Assembly: GCA_949987705.1 (NCBI GenBank) | Contig: OX465283.1 | Location: 52,552,953-52,616,952 of the forward strand | Length of the DNA stretch: 64,000 nt | Direction: 5' to 3' | DNA from: Thereva unica | Lineage: Eukaryota; Arthropoda; Insecta; Diptera; Therevidae | In this document: piece after piece, positions 21,947-32,516 of the stretch | How the letters are laid out: each line of letters starts with the position of its first letter | How positions within the stretch are numbered: the first letter of the stretch is position 1 | The notes under the pieces: generated by a model | What the model saw: the letters and a program-made list of their open reading frames with translations, nothing else | What the model was told of the DNA's origin: nothing | Database searches by the model: none | Position numbers and translations under genes: made by a program

Positions 21947-22869
21947 CTGTGTTTCCTTGTTTTTGACGGGGGATGAGAGCTGGTAAGGAATACGATTTTT
22001 GATTTGTATTTTTATTTTTGACTTTTAAGGGTAAATTGGTTTTGTTAACTTGTTCTATAAATAAGTTTTGTTCTAGGGAATTGTTTTAGTGAAATTTTTT
22101 AGGGAATTATTTTGGTATAAAAATGAGAAATTGTAAAATGTTAATGCCTAATTTACACTTGTATTTTTTTTGTTGTTTGGGTCTTTTGTAACATCAATTA
22201 CTTTTTGCGAGATTTAAAAACAAGGGATGGTAAATGAAATAAATTAATTCTGAATCTGCTTTTGTTGAACAAACAAGGGATCTTATCCATCTTAGGTGAA
22301 CAAGCTTAATTGGAATGAAAGTCGTCTGTCAGGGAAGAAAAATTCTTCGTCGTTAATTAGAATTGCGCTATTCATTAATTAGAACATTTCGTCTATGCTA
22401 CAGAATTGTGTTTAATTTTGGTGTTATAACATCGTATGTATACATAAATTATGCTACATAGATTTTAGTTTCGGGGGGAAATTATAGCAATGTACCATAG
22501 TCATTCTATATCTTTTATGTACCTACTTAAAATCAGAAAAAATTGGATCAATTTTATTAATTGATTTTAGTATATTGTCTTAAGGTTTTAAGCTGAATTG
22601 TTTATAGTTACTTTTCTATTCTTTTTGATGAATATTTTCACATATTTCACGACTGTTAAATTCATGTTTTACCGTTAAATGAGAATACAAGTTTGAATGA
22701 CCTTTGTTGGCGAAGGTTGCGGCAGTTCATCATCATCAGTAAATTAAACCTTTCCAATTCTACCAAAGTCATTTATTGGTACGAATAATAATTCGATATA
22801 AAATTCACTTTCTCTCTTTCCCTTTGAAGTACCTGGTTAGGTGATGTCCCAGACGTAATCTGGAGGTCT
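21947..22869 (+). other. Probable 3' UTR and downstream flank of the Side-like gene
   Basis: AT-rich sequence follows the stop codon. A canonical AATAAA at 22238-22243 would give a 3' UTR of about 0.3 kb. No other feature is recognised up to the LINE relic at 22870. Confidence 0.5.
22238..22243 (+). terminator. Polyadenylation signal AATAAA of the Side-like gene
   Basis: This is the first canonical AATAAA downstream of the stop at 21946. Cleavage is expected 10-30 bp further on. No transcript evidence is available here. Confidence 0.45.
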
Positions 22870-24020
22870 CAATTGCATTATACGTTAGAGCAGCAAAGAG
22901 GATCTAAGTATGAAGTAATAAAAGAAGGCAAAAAAAACCGACATTCGTCGCAAGCTACAGGTGAACCCGAATAGAGTGCTGCAATATCCAACTGGGGATA
23001 CATTCCAACCATCTGGAGGAAAGTTGTAGTTTTTACCCCGAAACAGGGCAACAGACCCCTGGAGCTGCATAAATCGTACATACCTATCAGCTTAATTTCT
23101 TTTCTTTTGAAAACAATAGCAAGGCTACTAGACCTTTATATTAGGTGTAAGCTGGAGCTCTCCCTTACTCTACATAGGTTCGCTTGCTAGAAGGATAAAT
23201 CAACAGAGGTTGCTTTACACCACTTGGACAGTAAAATCGAAAAAGCCTTCCTCACTAAAGATATTGCTTTTGTGCGTTCCTTGACATCGAAGGTGCTTTC
23301 GATAACACTGGCTATGATTCTATCTCTAGTGCACTGGCTCTCAGAAACCTGGACCCTCACACGATTGAGTGGATAAATGCCATGCTTGAGGATCGTGACA
23401 TTTCTACTACCCTAGGGGTCTCCACCATTAGTGTTAAGGCTATTAAAGGCTGCCCTTAAGGTAGAGTATTATCCCTGTTACTCTGGTCACTAGCTATGGA
23501 TGAATTCTTGACCAAATTATCTGAATATGGTTTCGATGTCATCGGTTATGCAGATGATCTTGCCCTCATTCTCCCTGGGAAGTTTGACTTGACCATTACA
23601 GAAGTCAGTGAGAACAGCACTGCGAGATGTTCAAAGATGGTGTACCAAGGAGGACCTGGCGATCAACCCAATTGAGACTGTCCTGGTACCTTCTCCAAAC
23701 GCTACAAAGTGGTCCTAGGTCTATCTATATCAGTCAAATATCAGTAAAGTTAAACAAGAGTTTGAACTGGATCGCTCAACTTCACTACGTCATCAGCAAA
23801 TCCACAAGGGCTATTTAGGGCTGCAAAAGGCTTCTAGGTAAGACATGGGGTCTTACACCACAGATGATGTACTGGATGTACAATACGATCGTTAAACCTG
23901 TGGTCACTTATGCCGCTATAGTTTGGTGGCCCAAGACTAAAAAGGTTACGTCGATCCTCAAGTACAGCAAACTGAAACGGCTTGCATGCCTCTCCATTAC
24001 GGACTGCGGACTGTCCCACA
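22870..24020 (+). pseudogene. Degenerate LOA/R1-type LINE reverse transcriptase
   Basis: Across several frames the + strand gives IPTIWRKVVVFTPKQG, PISLISFLLKT, DKSTEVALHHL, then, at about 23540, a YADDLALILPGKF-like block (Tyr-Ala-Asp-Asp recovered from GGTTATGCAGATGATCTT), then WCTKEDLAINPIETVLVP. These are RT entry, palm and catalytic blocks in the right order. There are frameshifts and stops throughout. It is of the same style as the relic at 3680-4680 and probably of the same family. Confidence 0.65.
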
Positions 24021-24520
24021 GCTGCTTGCTTTTTCGGTGACGACATCAATGATCGCCTCTTGCTACTGTGCTATTTGCTCAGGTGTCAGGGAGCGGTTGA
24101 TCGTGTCAGTCGAGATGAGGCCAATCTTAACACTGTTTACCACCTGGCGAACGTGGGCGAGTTGGCCTCGTGGCGGTCTTGATCCTCTTCTGTTCCGGAC
24201 GTTCCGGAGTTTCCTTTGAGCGAGTCCTCTTCAGCACAGTTGTTTCGGAGGGTTTTATTCAAGCTTTTTCCAGGCCCATATCCCGGGAGAGGAAAGTCTT
24301 TTATGAGGCGGTTGGAGAGTTTAATAAACCGTGGTTTGTCAGGCTCCATCTTCTTCAAGCCTCGGCGAATGGTTGTAGCTCCGGAAATGACCGGACACAC
24401 GCTGACCCATTCTGCACTGCAGACAGATTCTGCGTCGAAAGCCTCATCATCAGCGACTGACGACCCGTCTGCATAACCAGTGTGTCCAATGGCTCCACTG
24501 GTCGAGGCAGTTGATTTCAA
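24021..24520 (-). pseudogene. Relic LINE ORF1 (Gag-like, DUF4780 type, N-terminal part)
   Basis: The minus frame from 24520 has a Ser/Ala/Gly-rich acidic N-terminus, then PDKPRFIKLSNRLIKDFPLP-like basic text and a Thr/Glu-rich linker. After 24137 the reading continues into relics resembling TPEQIAQ...EAIIDVV, a block found at the start of DUF4780-type ORF1 domains. The open frame ends at 24137. It converges with the RT relic to its left, as the pair at 3680-5399 does. Confidence 0.45.
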
Positions 24521-25000
24521 ACTTACGTGCTCGTGCTCTTTGAAGCAATTGGTTCACAGTTTGCGTGCCTCATGGCACCGCTAGTTGAGGAAATTGCTAT
24601 CTCTTTTATCCCTATACACAAATGAGATGTGGCCATTGTCACAATTGACGAGGTCGATGCTGTCGAAGCTGCATCAAGCTCATTATTTTTGTTATTAGTT
24701 TACATAAGTGAACCCACAAGTATTCCGGAAAGTAAGTCACCCACAGCGAGCCCATATACTATTAGTAATAGAGTTAACCCTTCTAATACAGAAGGCGCAC
24801 TTCTTAGCCGAACCAAGAAAGGTTTATCTACTCAGCACAACCAAGCGCTGAGATTAGGCTATACACTAAGCCTGCAAACATAAAACTTAGCAAATTAAAT
24901 TAACATGTAACCAACGCAAGGAAACATAAGTGGTCACGTGAGATTTAAAAGACTCCTTTTAAGGACATCTTTACCAATGCTCACGCTAAAGACATTAATA
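24521..25000. other. Unassigned interval
   Basis: No gene or bounded repeat is recognised. The right edge (24990-25012) has a TAATATTATTATTT run that is probably the 3' tail of the minus-strand LINE at 25013. Confidence 0.4.
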
Positions 25001-25735
25001 TTATTATTTACATTAATAAACACGGTTTACAGGTTCAAATCTGCCGTAATTCGTGTTAGAGGAGTTGATTTGTAAAAGAGGTGGTCCTCTCAGGTTATAA
25101 AGACTCTCTCTAAACGATGCACGGCGACCTAGAAAACCTGAGTCGACTTTTCCATTAAGTAGCTGATGAACAAATACAACATCGGCCACCTCACCACGCT
25201 TGTGAAGAGAGCATAAGTTGAGTAACTTAAGCCGGGATTCATATGATGGAAGTACTATTGGGTTTTCCCAAGGAAGATGATTCAATGCGAATCGAACAAA
25301 CCTTCGTTGAACCGATTCAATAGTTCTAACATGCGAAGAGTAGTGAGGAGACCAAACCTGGGACGCATATTCGAGTAATGGTCTGACACAAGAAATGTAT
25401 AGGTGTTTAGTAATCAAGGGGTTGTTAAATTCTTTGGACCACCTTTTAATAAAACCCAGGACTAAACTACCTCTGCAAGAGATATAGTTGATGTGAGTGG
25501 ATAAATCCAGCTTACTATCAAATCTAATCCCGAGATCTTTAACAAAATTAATACGAGGGATACCCTCACCAGAAAAAGTGTAGTTAAAAATTATAGGATC
25601 ACGTCTCCTACTAAAAGTCATGACTTCACATTTACCAATATTAAGAACCAGGTTGTTGTTAGCACACCAAGAGTAAAAGATGTCAAGGTAAACTTGCAAA
25701 AGTTTGCAATCCTCAATACTCAATACTGTGGGAAG
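25000..25735 (-). pseudogene. 5'-truncated jockey/CR1-superfamily LINE, RT C-terminal part
   Basis: A minus-strand frame of 236 codons (25723 to 25013) is open. It begins just after the catalytic YADD position (LSIEDCKLLQ), then has KDLGIRFDSKLDLSTHINYI, RPLLEYASQVWSPHY and IESVQRRFVRFAL, the RT thumb blocks, and ends NYGRFEPVNRVY. Short TAA/TAT-type repeats follow the stop. Only the last third of ORF2 is present, but that part is undamaged. I did not find a target-site duplication. Confidence 0.75.
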
Positions 25736-25740
25736 GCTAA

Positions 25741-26404
25741 TTAAAACTGGAGGACGTCAGATATCAAGAGTTCGGATATTAGAGACCAAGCACCCCTTGG
25801 ACATGCGTCTATCGACATATCTTGTTTCATCTTAGATTGGGGATGTTCTCTCAAGAGTGTTCTTCTCTCCGTCCGACTACCATTAGCCAGCACTCCTGGT
25901 AGGACATGATCATACCAGGAGTATATTTCCAGTCGCCCCACGAGGAGGGTGTAGTCGACTCCGGCACGGAGTCCCCTGTGTACGTGTTGGCTGTTAGTCA
26001 GAATAATATTTAGATATAGAATCGAATAACTGCTGCGCAACTCCACCTCTACAAAAAAAAGAAGTTAACATAACAAATTTTGTATTTTGTATTTTTGTAT
26101 TCGTTTTGCCATTGTTGTCATCGTTATTCCGCTCCTTCGTTACAGTAAATAATGTCCGAAATAATGTTTTATTGGTGAAGTGTTAGCTGGAAATTATAAG
26201 AAGAAGCATTCGTTTTTGGAAGAGACTAGCCTGATTAGAGTAGCGAAATCTCTCTTTTAGAATAGTTTACTGTGGGCATCGCCTGAAAGTTATGTTCGCA
26301 TTACTACTAGTCCAGTCCAATATAGTTTGTATAAATGTTGTCACAGCCAGGTTTTACATTCCAAAAAAATTATAGTAGTCCAAAACCTATAGTATATTTT
26401 TATA
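25741..26404. other. Unassigned interval between LINE and DNA transposon
   Basis: A 101-codon minus-strand frame (26046-25741) has no domain I recognise and may belong to the 5' side of an older repeat. The end at 26405-26408 is the TTAA target of the transposon that follows. Confidence 0.35.
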
Positions 26405-26616
26405 TTAAGGTAGTAGCCCGGTGTGACGGCCGAAATTTCGACGTTTTTTCGTGAATTTTTTTCAGCAGGAAAATAATATGCGATCGTTTTGTAATTTTTA
26501 CATGTTGTTATTACTACTTTCAAGCGTACAAAAAAATTTTTTTTTAATAAATTTTACATTGATTTATTCATAATTCTTTGTGTTGAAGTGGAGTCCTCGA
26601 AGGAACGTCGAGCGGT

Positions 26617-26929
26617 TTCGGGGAAGCACTCACTAGATACTATTTAACCGATTTGGCTGAAAATTTAAGTCGTTATTCCAGATACATATAGCTAGATGCT
26701 GAACCGCTGAAACATTTATTTTTTTGATAATTTATTAATTTTGTGGACTTGTGAAAAAAAAAGGTACTGAAAATCGAATTTTTTTGCTGACAAATTGTTA
26801 AAAAAAATAATAAATTATCAAAAAAATTAATGTTTCAGCAGTTCAGCATCTAGCTATATGTATCTAGAATAACGAGTTAAATTTTCAGCCAAATCGGTTA
26901 AATAGTTTCTAGTGAGTGCTTCCCCGAAA
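26617..26929. repeat. Inverted repeat inside the Kolobok-like transposon
   Basis: The arms are 26617-26737 and 26808-26929. Left: CGGGGAAGCACTCACTAGA ... TTGGCTGAAAATTTAA ... GATAATTTATTA. Right is the reverse complement with a few mismatches. The spacer is about 70 bp. It could be a subterminal structure of this transposon or a MITE nested in it. Confidence 0.7.
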
Positions 26930-26980
26930 TTTTCAAAACATAGTTTCGAGAAAAACACGTTCAAAGTTTTGACAACAAAT

Positions 26981-27627
26981 TTTTTTTTTTTTTTTAAGGA
27001 GTGAGGGGGCAACTCACATGGTGAACACTGCGGCCAAGTTAGGCCTATTGTGTACGTACCTCACTAGCGGAACAGACTATCAGCCTTCCGGGTGAAAGCA
27101 AGAAGGTCTCTAATTGACGAAGACCGGACTTGAGCAGGACTCAAAAACTCTCTGATAAACGTTCTTCTTCTAAGCCAGATCAGAGCAGGACATTCACAAA
27201 GAATATGTGTGGAAGTCTCATCGCTTCCCATGCAGAGTCGGCATTCTGTCTCTTGAGACAATCCTAGGTTGTGGAGGTGATACCGCAGTCCCACATGGCC
27301 AGTCAGATAACCCACCAGCAGCCTTAGGTCCGTTCTGTTTAAAGTGATACTGCCTCTTAAGGCAAAGGGTCTTATAAGATCTTTAGCCTGTCTAAGGCCT
27401 GAGACTGACTCCCAATAGGCTAGGTTTAGTCCCTTAATCCACTCCTCTACCAAGGATTTGGAGGTGGACCAAGAGATGCCACAGAAGGGTTCGCCCTGGA
27501 CCAACGTCTCAGACCCCTCCCTCGCGAGGCTGTCTGCAGCCTCATTCCCCTCCGTCCGGCAGAGCGAGACCTTATTCCTTCTGGTCAGGCTCTGAGGTAC
27601 GTCGAAACACCCTGCAACTATTTTGGA
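26981..27627 (-). mobile_element. 5'-truncated LOA-like LINE inserted in the transposon
   Basis: The insert is flanked by an 11-bp direct repeat, TGACAACAAAT, at 26970-26980 and 27628-27638. It ends on its 3' side in a poly(A) tail (a T run from 26981 on the + strand). The junction is 14 bp past the stop codon of the transposase, so the transposase reading frame was not damaged. It is younger than the transposon. Confidence 0.85.
27064..27627 (-). pseudogene. LINE RNase H C-terminal fragment
   Basis: From the junction the minus frame reads VSLCRTEGNEAADSLAREGS, the end of an RNase H domain (VPGH.G.EGNE.AD.LA), then VGYLTGHVGLRYHLHNLGLS, then the CRLCMGSDETSTHILCECPA zinc-like block, and ends LLAFTRKADSLFR. 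This is the usual C-terminus of LOA/R1/I-like ORF2. The frame is open to a stop at 27064. Confidence 0.8.
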
Positions 27628-27652
27628 TGACAACAAATAATACTTACATAAA

Positions 27653-29077
27653 TCAATCAGCTATGCCTGGTGCATAGAGTAATCCTTCTGTTTCCTCAAA
27701 ATTATCATTTTCAGCGGCTTTCAGAGCCCTGCGTAAAGTTCTGGCTTCTTTACTGTTGGCTTCTGCAGTTTTCTCCGCCCGTAAAATTCGTGCATTGTCT
27801 ACAGTGTCAGCGTAGTCCCTGGCTGTTTGACCTATTGTGACCCCCATCACCTCCATAATTTTGAGTGCAGGTAGAAAACCCTCATTAAAGATACAGGCAG
27901 CCGTATTGGTAGCAATTTCTAGAACGTTTTTCCCAGTAAAAATGTGCTTCGGGGCGAAATTCCATACACAGTGATTGAAACTTTCATTATTATTTTGGGT
28001 ATTTCCCCCCAAGCATCTTTTCAACAGGTCATCAGATGCTAAAGTATCGTAAACTGGTGTTATAAGATTTATGACTTGCTCGTCAAACGTTACTGGGTGT
28101 TCATAAGTGCTCTCTTGATTTTCTGCATTCAATTGTTGATATTTGCACCAAGAATCTGAGCAGTAAAAGTGCTGAGGGTTTTCGTTTGTCGATGTCATGT
28201 GGTAGAACGTAGCCCACACGGCTTTCTTCATTTCTTCGAGAGATTGACTGTTTCTTGTGATTGCTAAACCGTAATATGTACTCATTTTCAACATAATCTT
28301 GTTAGTTAATTGCAACGGTTTAGGTTTCGGTGTCTCACTGCTGGTCGAGGAGTCTCTCTTCGTCTTAAGCTTTTTCGAAGCACTTTTTACGTTGCTTATT
28401 TTTCCTACTACCTTCTTTTTGTTCTCAGCTGCCTCTAGTTGTTTTTTAGCTTTCGTGTACTCGATAAGAGTTTTTTTTACACCTTGAAGTGCTCGGTACA
28501 TTCGTTTCTTCACGTGCAATACGCATTCTTGCTTTTCTACTTCTGGGTCGGCATCGTAAGGTTTATTATCAATCAAATTTTTGTGGGTTTTACTGTCCCC
28601 ATCTCCGTTGTACCTTACATATTTAACACCATAATTCTGCACTGAACGCTTGAACATTTCCGAAATCCCGTCGACCTCCATTTTACCACTACTGCCCTCG
28701 TGGTTTGCTGTGCATTTGCCCTTGTGATCATCATATAAACTCTCGGCTTCGATGGGGTCTTTCGTTGCTAAATACTGACATCCTTTACATATACTGGACT
28801 TAACTATAACATCAACAATTTTATTGGAAAATTTTCCTATCAAGGACACAATGCCCAAGAGAGAGGAATAACCTCTCTTAGCCCACGAACCATCTCCTGA
28901 AACCGTTAAATAATTTTCTGGGAAACCTTCTCTCACATTTTTTTCTTTTTCTTCCTTTATTGCTTTTTTAAACACAACCTCAGTAACAGATTTGACAGCG
29001 ACGCTTATTTGTTCCATCACTTGATAATAGAGAGACTTATGAAAAATATTTAAATTCTTATATTTCGTCTTTGTCAA
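27653..29077 (-). CDS. Mutator-like (Kolobok-type) transposase
   Basis: The frame is 474 residues with no stop or frameshift. Blocks in order: ENYLTVSGDGSWAKRGYSS (about 54-72), a Cys/His region C97-K-G-C100...H118...C122...NHEGSSGKMEVDG (to 137), YNGDGDSKT (157-164), a Lys-rich low-complexity insert (about 205-260), MSTYYGLAITRN, SDSWCKYQ, and GGNTQNNNESFNHCVW (358-372). These match the family of cut-and-paste transposases with the Mutator-like domain seen in many insects and cnidarians; the Asp-rich motifs and NNNESFN are its signature. The probable role is excision and integration at TTAA. Only about 140 bp separate the start from the terminal repeat, so the promoter must be short. Family name is from memory; catalytic residues are not proven. 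Confidence 0.8.
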   Translation of the reverse strand: MTKTKYKNLNIFHKSLYYQVMEQISVAVKSVTEVVFKKAIKEEKEKNVREGFPENYLTVSGDGSWAKRGYSSLLGIVSLIGKFSNKIVDVIVKSSICKGCQYLATKDPIEAESLYDDHKGKCTANHEGSSGKMEVDGISEMFKRSVQNYGVKYVRYNGDGDSKTHKNLIDNKPYDADPEVEKQECVLHVKKRMYRALQGVKKTLIEYTKAKKQLEAAENKKKVVGKISNVKSASKKLKTKRDSSTSSETPKPKPLQLTNKIMLKMSTYYGLAITRNSQSLEEMKKAVWATFYHMTSTNENPQHFYCSDSWCKYQQLNAENQESTYEHPVTFDEQVINLITPVYDTLASDDLLKRCLGGNTQNNNESFNHCVWNFAPKHIFTGKNVLEIATNTAACIFNEGFLPALKIMEVMGVTIGQTARDYADTVDNARILRAEKTAEANSKEARTLRRALKAAENDNFEETEGLLYAPGIAD

Positions 29078-29219
29078 TCCTTCCTTTTGTGGCTATAACT
29101 TCGAAAATATTGAAAATTTCGGTCTGGAAATTTTACAGTATAATTTTACAAGTTTTTCTTTTAAAAAATGTAAAAAAAACAGATTTTTCGGAACCCATCA
29201 CACCGGACTACTACCTTAA

Positions 29220-30386
29220 AACAGTTCCATTAAGTTGATTTCAAAATAAAAATAAATTCATTATCCCCAATTTCTTATATAAATAAAAAATTCCCTCGCA
29301 AAATGGTAATTGATGTTAAATAATAAATACGATAATTAAAAATGTCCTTCCGAATATTACTCAACGTATCCTCGATCAAAACTTTGGTATTCTAAGCCAA
29401 AATTGTCTCACTAGGTACCAGTGTTCTTAAAGCAACTTTTAATAATGTAAATAAAACTAAACTAAATGAAAACTAATTATATATAAATAAATATAGTTTT
29501 ATTTAAAAAAAAAAAAACTTTTTTATAATTTTTTTATCGTAATAATAAAAAATTATTGTCATTAATATAAAAACACATTAAAAAAAAGAAGAAGAGATAA
29601 ACCAACCAGAAGAAACCTAAAATGAAGAACGAAAACTACAAACCTATGAGAGAATTGCCAATTTGAAAAAAGAACAAAAATTAAAAAAAGAATTAATTAA
29701 TTACTTAATAAAAATAAACTATAAAATGAAATAAAACCGATATTTCGAACGTAAAAAGACAAAACAAAATATTAAATGATACCTACACTTGATAATAGCA
29801 GATCTAATTTGCAAAACAATTTCAGTTTAAGGACCTATAGGTGTTAAATAAGGGGAAAAAAATACTTTGATAGTTTCTTTCAGAGAAATAATGAAAAATA
29901 AAAACATAAACAAGAAAAATCCGACACAAAGAATTTTAAATAACAAAATTTGAAATAAAAAAAATGAATTTCTATAGTTAAAAAAAAAAAATGAATGAAG
30001 AAAATTATCTAGGATAGTTTTTAATACAAATTATTAAACAAAAAAAAAAAAAAGGAAATCACATAAACAGAAAAAAAATGAATCACAAATTTTGTAAATA
30101 TTATGAACAGAGAAAAGCTCCGAAAATGGAAAAGGATATTTGTAGGTAGTTAATCTTCTTCAATTTTATAAGTTTTAAACTAAATTTTTATTTCTGTTAT
30201 TGTAATTTTTAATTTTTGTTTCTAATTTAAAACCATGTTCTTTTGTAAACAAAACCAGAGCCGCGTGCAATATTTTTAGTTATTGACTTCTCGTTTGTCA
30301 ATATTTGTTGAACTTTTTGTATTGTCAGTACGGATCCACAGAAGAAATTTAAATTTCCAATTATGAATCCTTATTTTATATTTCTC
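29220..30386. other. Very AT-rich intergenic DNA
   Basis: A/T homopolymer runs dominate and no open frame of interest is present. No feature is supported. Confidence 0.5.
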
Positions 30387-30986
30387 CCCGATTAAAAATG
30401 AAATTCGCCCGCAGCTAGCACGCAGCTGGCATGCACTAGCCCGCACGGCGCCCGCAGCTAGCATGCACGCCTGAAGACTAGCCCGCAGCTAGCATGCAGC
30501 TGGTACGCACGAATATTATAAATCACGAGTAAAAATGAAATTCGCCCGCAGCTAGCACGCAGCTGGCATGCACTATCCCGCACGGCGCCCGCAGCTAGCA
30601 TGCACGCCTGAGTGAAAATAACACTAGCCCGCAGCTAGCATGCAGCTGGTACGCACGAAACTCAAATTTAAAATGAAAGAAAAAATTTTTTTTTCCTAGA
30701 ATAAAAATTCTACGCCTCTTAAAAAAGATGGAGAAGAGTATTATATATGTATGTAAAGTGTTGCGGGAGAGTGGATACCTGTGGCGGGAGAGTGCATCCC
30801 TCTAGCGAACAAATTTTTAGATTTTCGTGCCAGTGGCGGGAGCGTGCATCCCTGTGGCGGGAGCGTGCGTGCCTGTGGCGGGAGAGTACGTACTTTTGTG
30901 GCGTGCCTGTTTGTTCGCTATGCGTGCTAGCTGCGGGCGCGTGCGTGCTAGTAAGGAAATTAACCATGAAATTATTTTTAATCGGG
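30387..30986. mobile_element. Terminal-inverted-repeat element carrying GC-rich minisatellites
   Basis: The left end is CCCGATTAAAAATGAAATT; the right end is ATGAAATTATTTTTAATCGGG-like and pairs with it over CCCGATTAAAAAT. Inside are two kinds of GC-rich tandem repeat: a 131-bp duplication (about 30401-30662) built of CCCGCAGCTAGCATGCA modules, and a 21-bp type unit (GTGGCGGGAGAGTGCATCCC) between 30760 and 30905. The GC-rich core contrasts strongly with the AT-rich surroundings. No target-site duplication was defined. Confidence 0.55.
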
Positions 30987-31489
30987 TCTTTATTAAAAGA
31001 AATTTTTTGTTGAAATAATTATATTTTCACAACAGAAACGAAAATGTAGTTATAGAATGAACGAAAACAATTCAAGCGCAATCTTTGCAGTAAACAAATA
31101 AACCAAAGAGTGAAAACAAGCTAAACTATTTATTCTCACGATTTTTTAATTGGCCAAGCCAAACCTTTTTTATGAACCATCCTTTATGCTACCAGTCCAT
31201 CATGCCTTTCCCGTCATGATACCATATCTAGAATAAAGCTTAGTCAAAGGATAGGTGAAAGATAGAAGGGTTAACGTGACGTCTGGAACTATGCTGAACC
31301 CTATGTTTGAACTGTTAGATGTTGTGTGAGTCCGGGAATACTAAAAGTAGTAAGTTGTACTACGGTTTAGTTGGTTTGTTTATATTTGAAATCCTAGCCT
31401 GTAGTGTGCGCAAAACGTTGGAACACAACCACGGAGACATGAAGTTATTTATTTCAGTGCAGTCGTTATGGCACAAAAGGGTAACATTT
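30987..31489. other. Unassigned intergenic interval
   Basis: No feature is supported. Confidence 0.4.
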
Positions 31490-32145
31490 TTCCTCGTAGT
31501 AGATGATAGTAGATGATTCCCCGTAGCTCGTAGCAGTTGATTCCTTGGCCATCCCACCAAATACGCAGCAAAACCTTCCTGGCCGTCAGTCCTCGTTTGG
31601 CCAGTGCGATTAGACCACGACCACGTTGTCGTAAGTGACCCATTTTTCATCACCAGTCTCCATCCGCATCAGAAAAGGGTCGATGTTGTTGCGATTCAGC
31701 AGGATTCGCAGATCTAAGTTCGGTCCATGAGGTTTTTTGGCTTTAACTCGTGTGGCACGCATACATCCGGTGTCTTTTTGTATCCTGTCTTATGCAAATC
31801 TCTCCAAACGGTGTTTTGTGCAAAGCTTAACTCCAGGGAAATGGAAACAGTGCTTGCATGACGGTCGGACTTGACGATTGCCATGCTGTTGTCGACAATT
31901 GGCCCCCCAGAGCGTGGTGCCTCTTTAACATCGAAATTACCGGAACGGAATCGACGAAACCAAAATTGTACGTGATTGGCTGTTACAGTATCAGAACCAT
32001 AAACACTATTAACATTTTCAGTCACCTCGCCTTTTCGGCTTTATCAAAGAAAAACTGTAATATATGTCGTATTTTCTGTTTGCTGGTGTCCATCTTTGAA
32101 GCGCGCTCAAATAAAACTGAGTCAAGCAATCACAAAACTTAGTAC
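31490..32145 (-). pseudogene. Degenerate mariner transposase
   Basis: The minus strand gives MDTSKQKIRHILQFFFDKAE (N-terminal helix-turn-helix start), then FWFRRFRSGNFDVKEAPRSG, LHKTGYKK, VPHELKPKNLMDR, then, after frameshifts, DPFLMRMETGDEKWVTYDN and ARKVLL-like relics around 31560-31680. These are mariner blocks in the correct order, including the TGDEKW region with the first catalytic Asp. Stops and frameshifts make it non-functional. The C-terminal half, with the remaining catalytic Asp residues, is missing. Confidence 0.85.
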
Positions 32146-32257
32146 GATTTCGGCGGTCTTAACAACGGATGTGTTCAAGGTCCATTTGCCATGAAAACAT
32201 GATCATACTGACAAAGAATAGCACGTGCCTGTCTTATATTGTCGAAAACGTAATACT

Positions 32258-32516
32258 CCGGCTTTACCAGCAAATTTGTGAACTGAACTGAGGTTATTTC
32301 TCAGTTCGCATACAATTTACACATATTCAACTGAGGATAAAACTGACCTCAGTTCGAGATTAATCAACTGGAATAGTGGAATATGAGCTTTTGCATTTCT
32401 GACTTGTGGCGAAAAAGCAAAAACAATTTCAAGCGGGAAACATAAACTTGATTTTAGCCGGTGAAGACTTATGTGGATTGAACTGAGCATTTTTGAACTG
32501 AGGCCGGTGGAGCCGG
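32258..32516. mobile_element. MITE of the CCGGCTTCACC family, short copy
   Basis: Left end CCGGCTTTACCAGCAAATTT, right end CTGAGGCCGGTGGAGCCGG. Inside are GAACTGAGG and TTTTGCAT(A/T)TCT motifs shared with the longer relative at 34007-34551. It is non-coding. Confidence 0.6.

Larger units (their letters stand above)
26409..29215 (-). mobile_element. Kolobok/Mutator-like DNA transposon, near complete
   Basis: The ends are inverted repeats starting GGTAGTAGYCCGGTGTGA (left GGTAGTAGCCCGG, right complement GGTAGTAGTCCGG). TTAA flanks both sides at 26405-26408 and 29216-29219. Inside is an open 474-codon transposase on the minus strand (29077-27653) and an inverted repeat of about 120-bp arms (26617-26737 and 26808-26929). 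A TTAA target with a non-piggyBac transposase points to the Kolobok group, whose transposases carry the Mutator-like catalytic domain. A 647-bp LINE fragment (26981-27627) is inserted in its 3' flank. Confidence 0.8.

Noticed and set aside
28299..28645. Plus-strand frames opposite the transposase
   Set aside because: They are shadows of the 474-codon minus-strand frame; Phe/Leu/Ser-rich complements of Lys/Glu-rich coding sequence.
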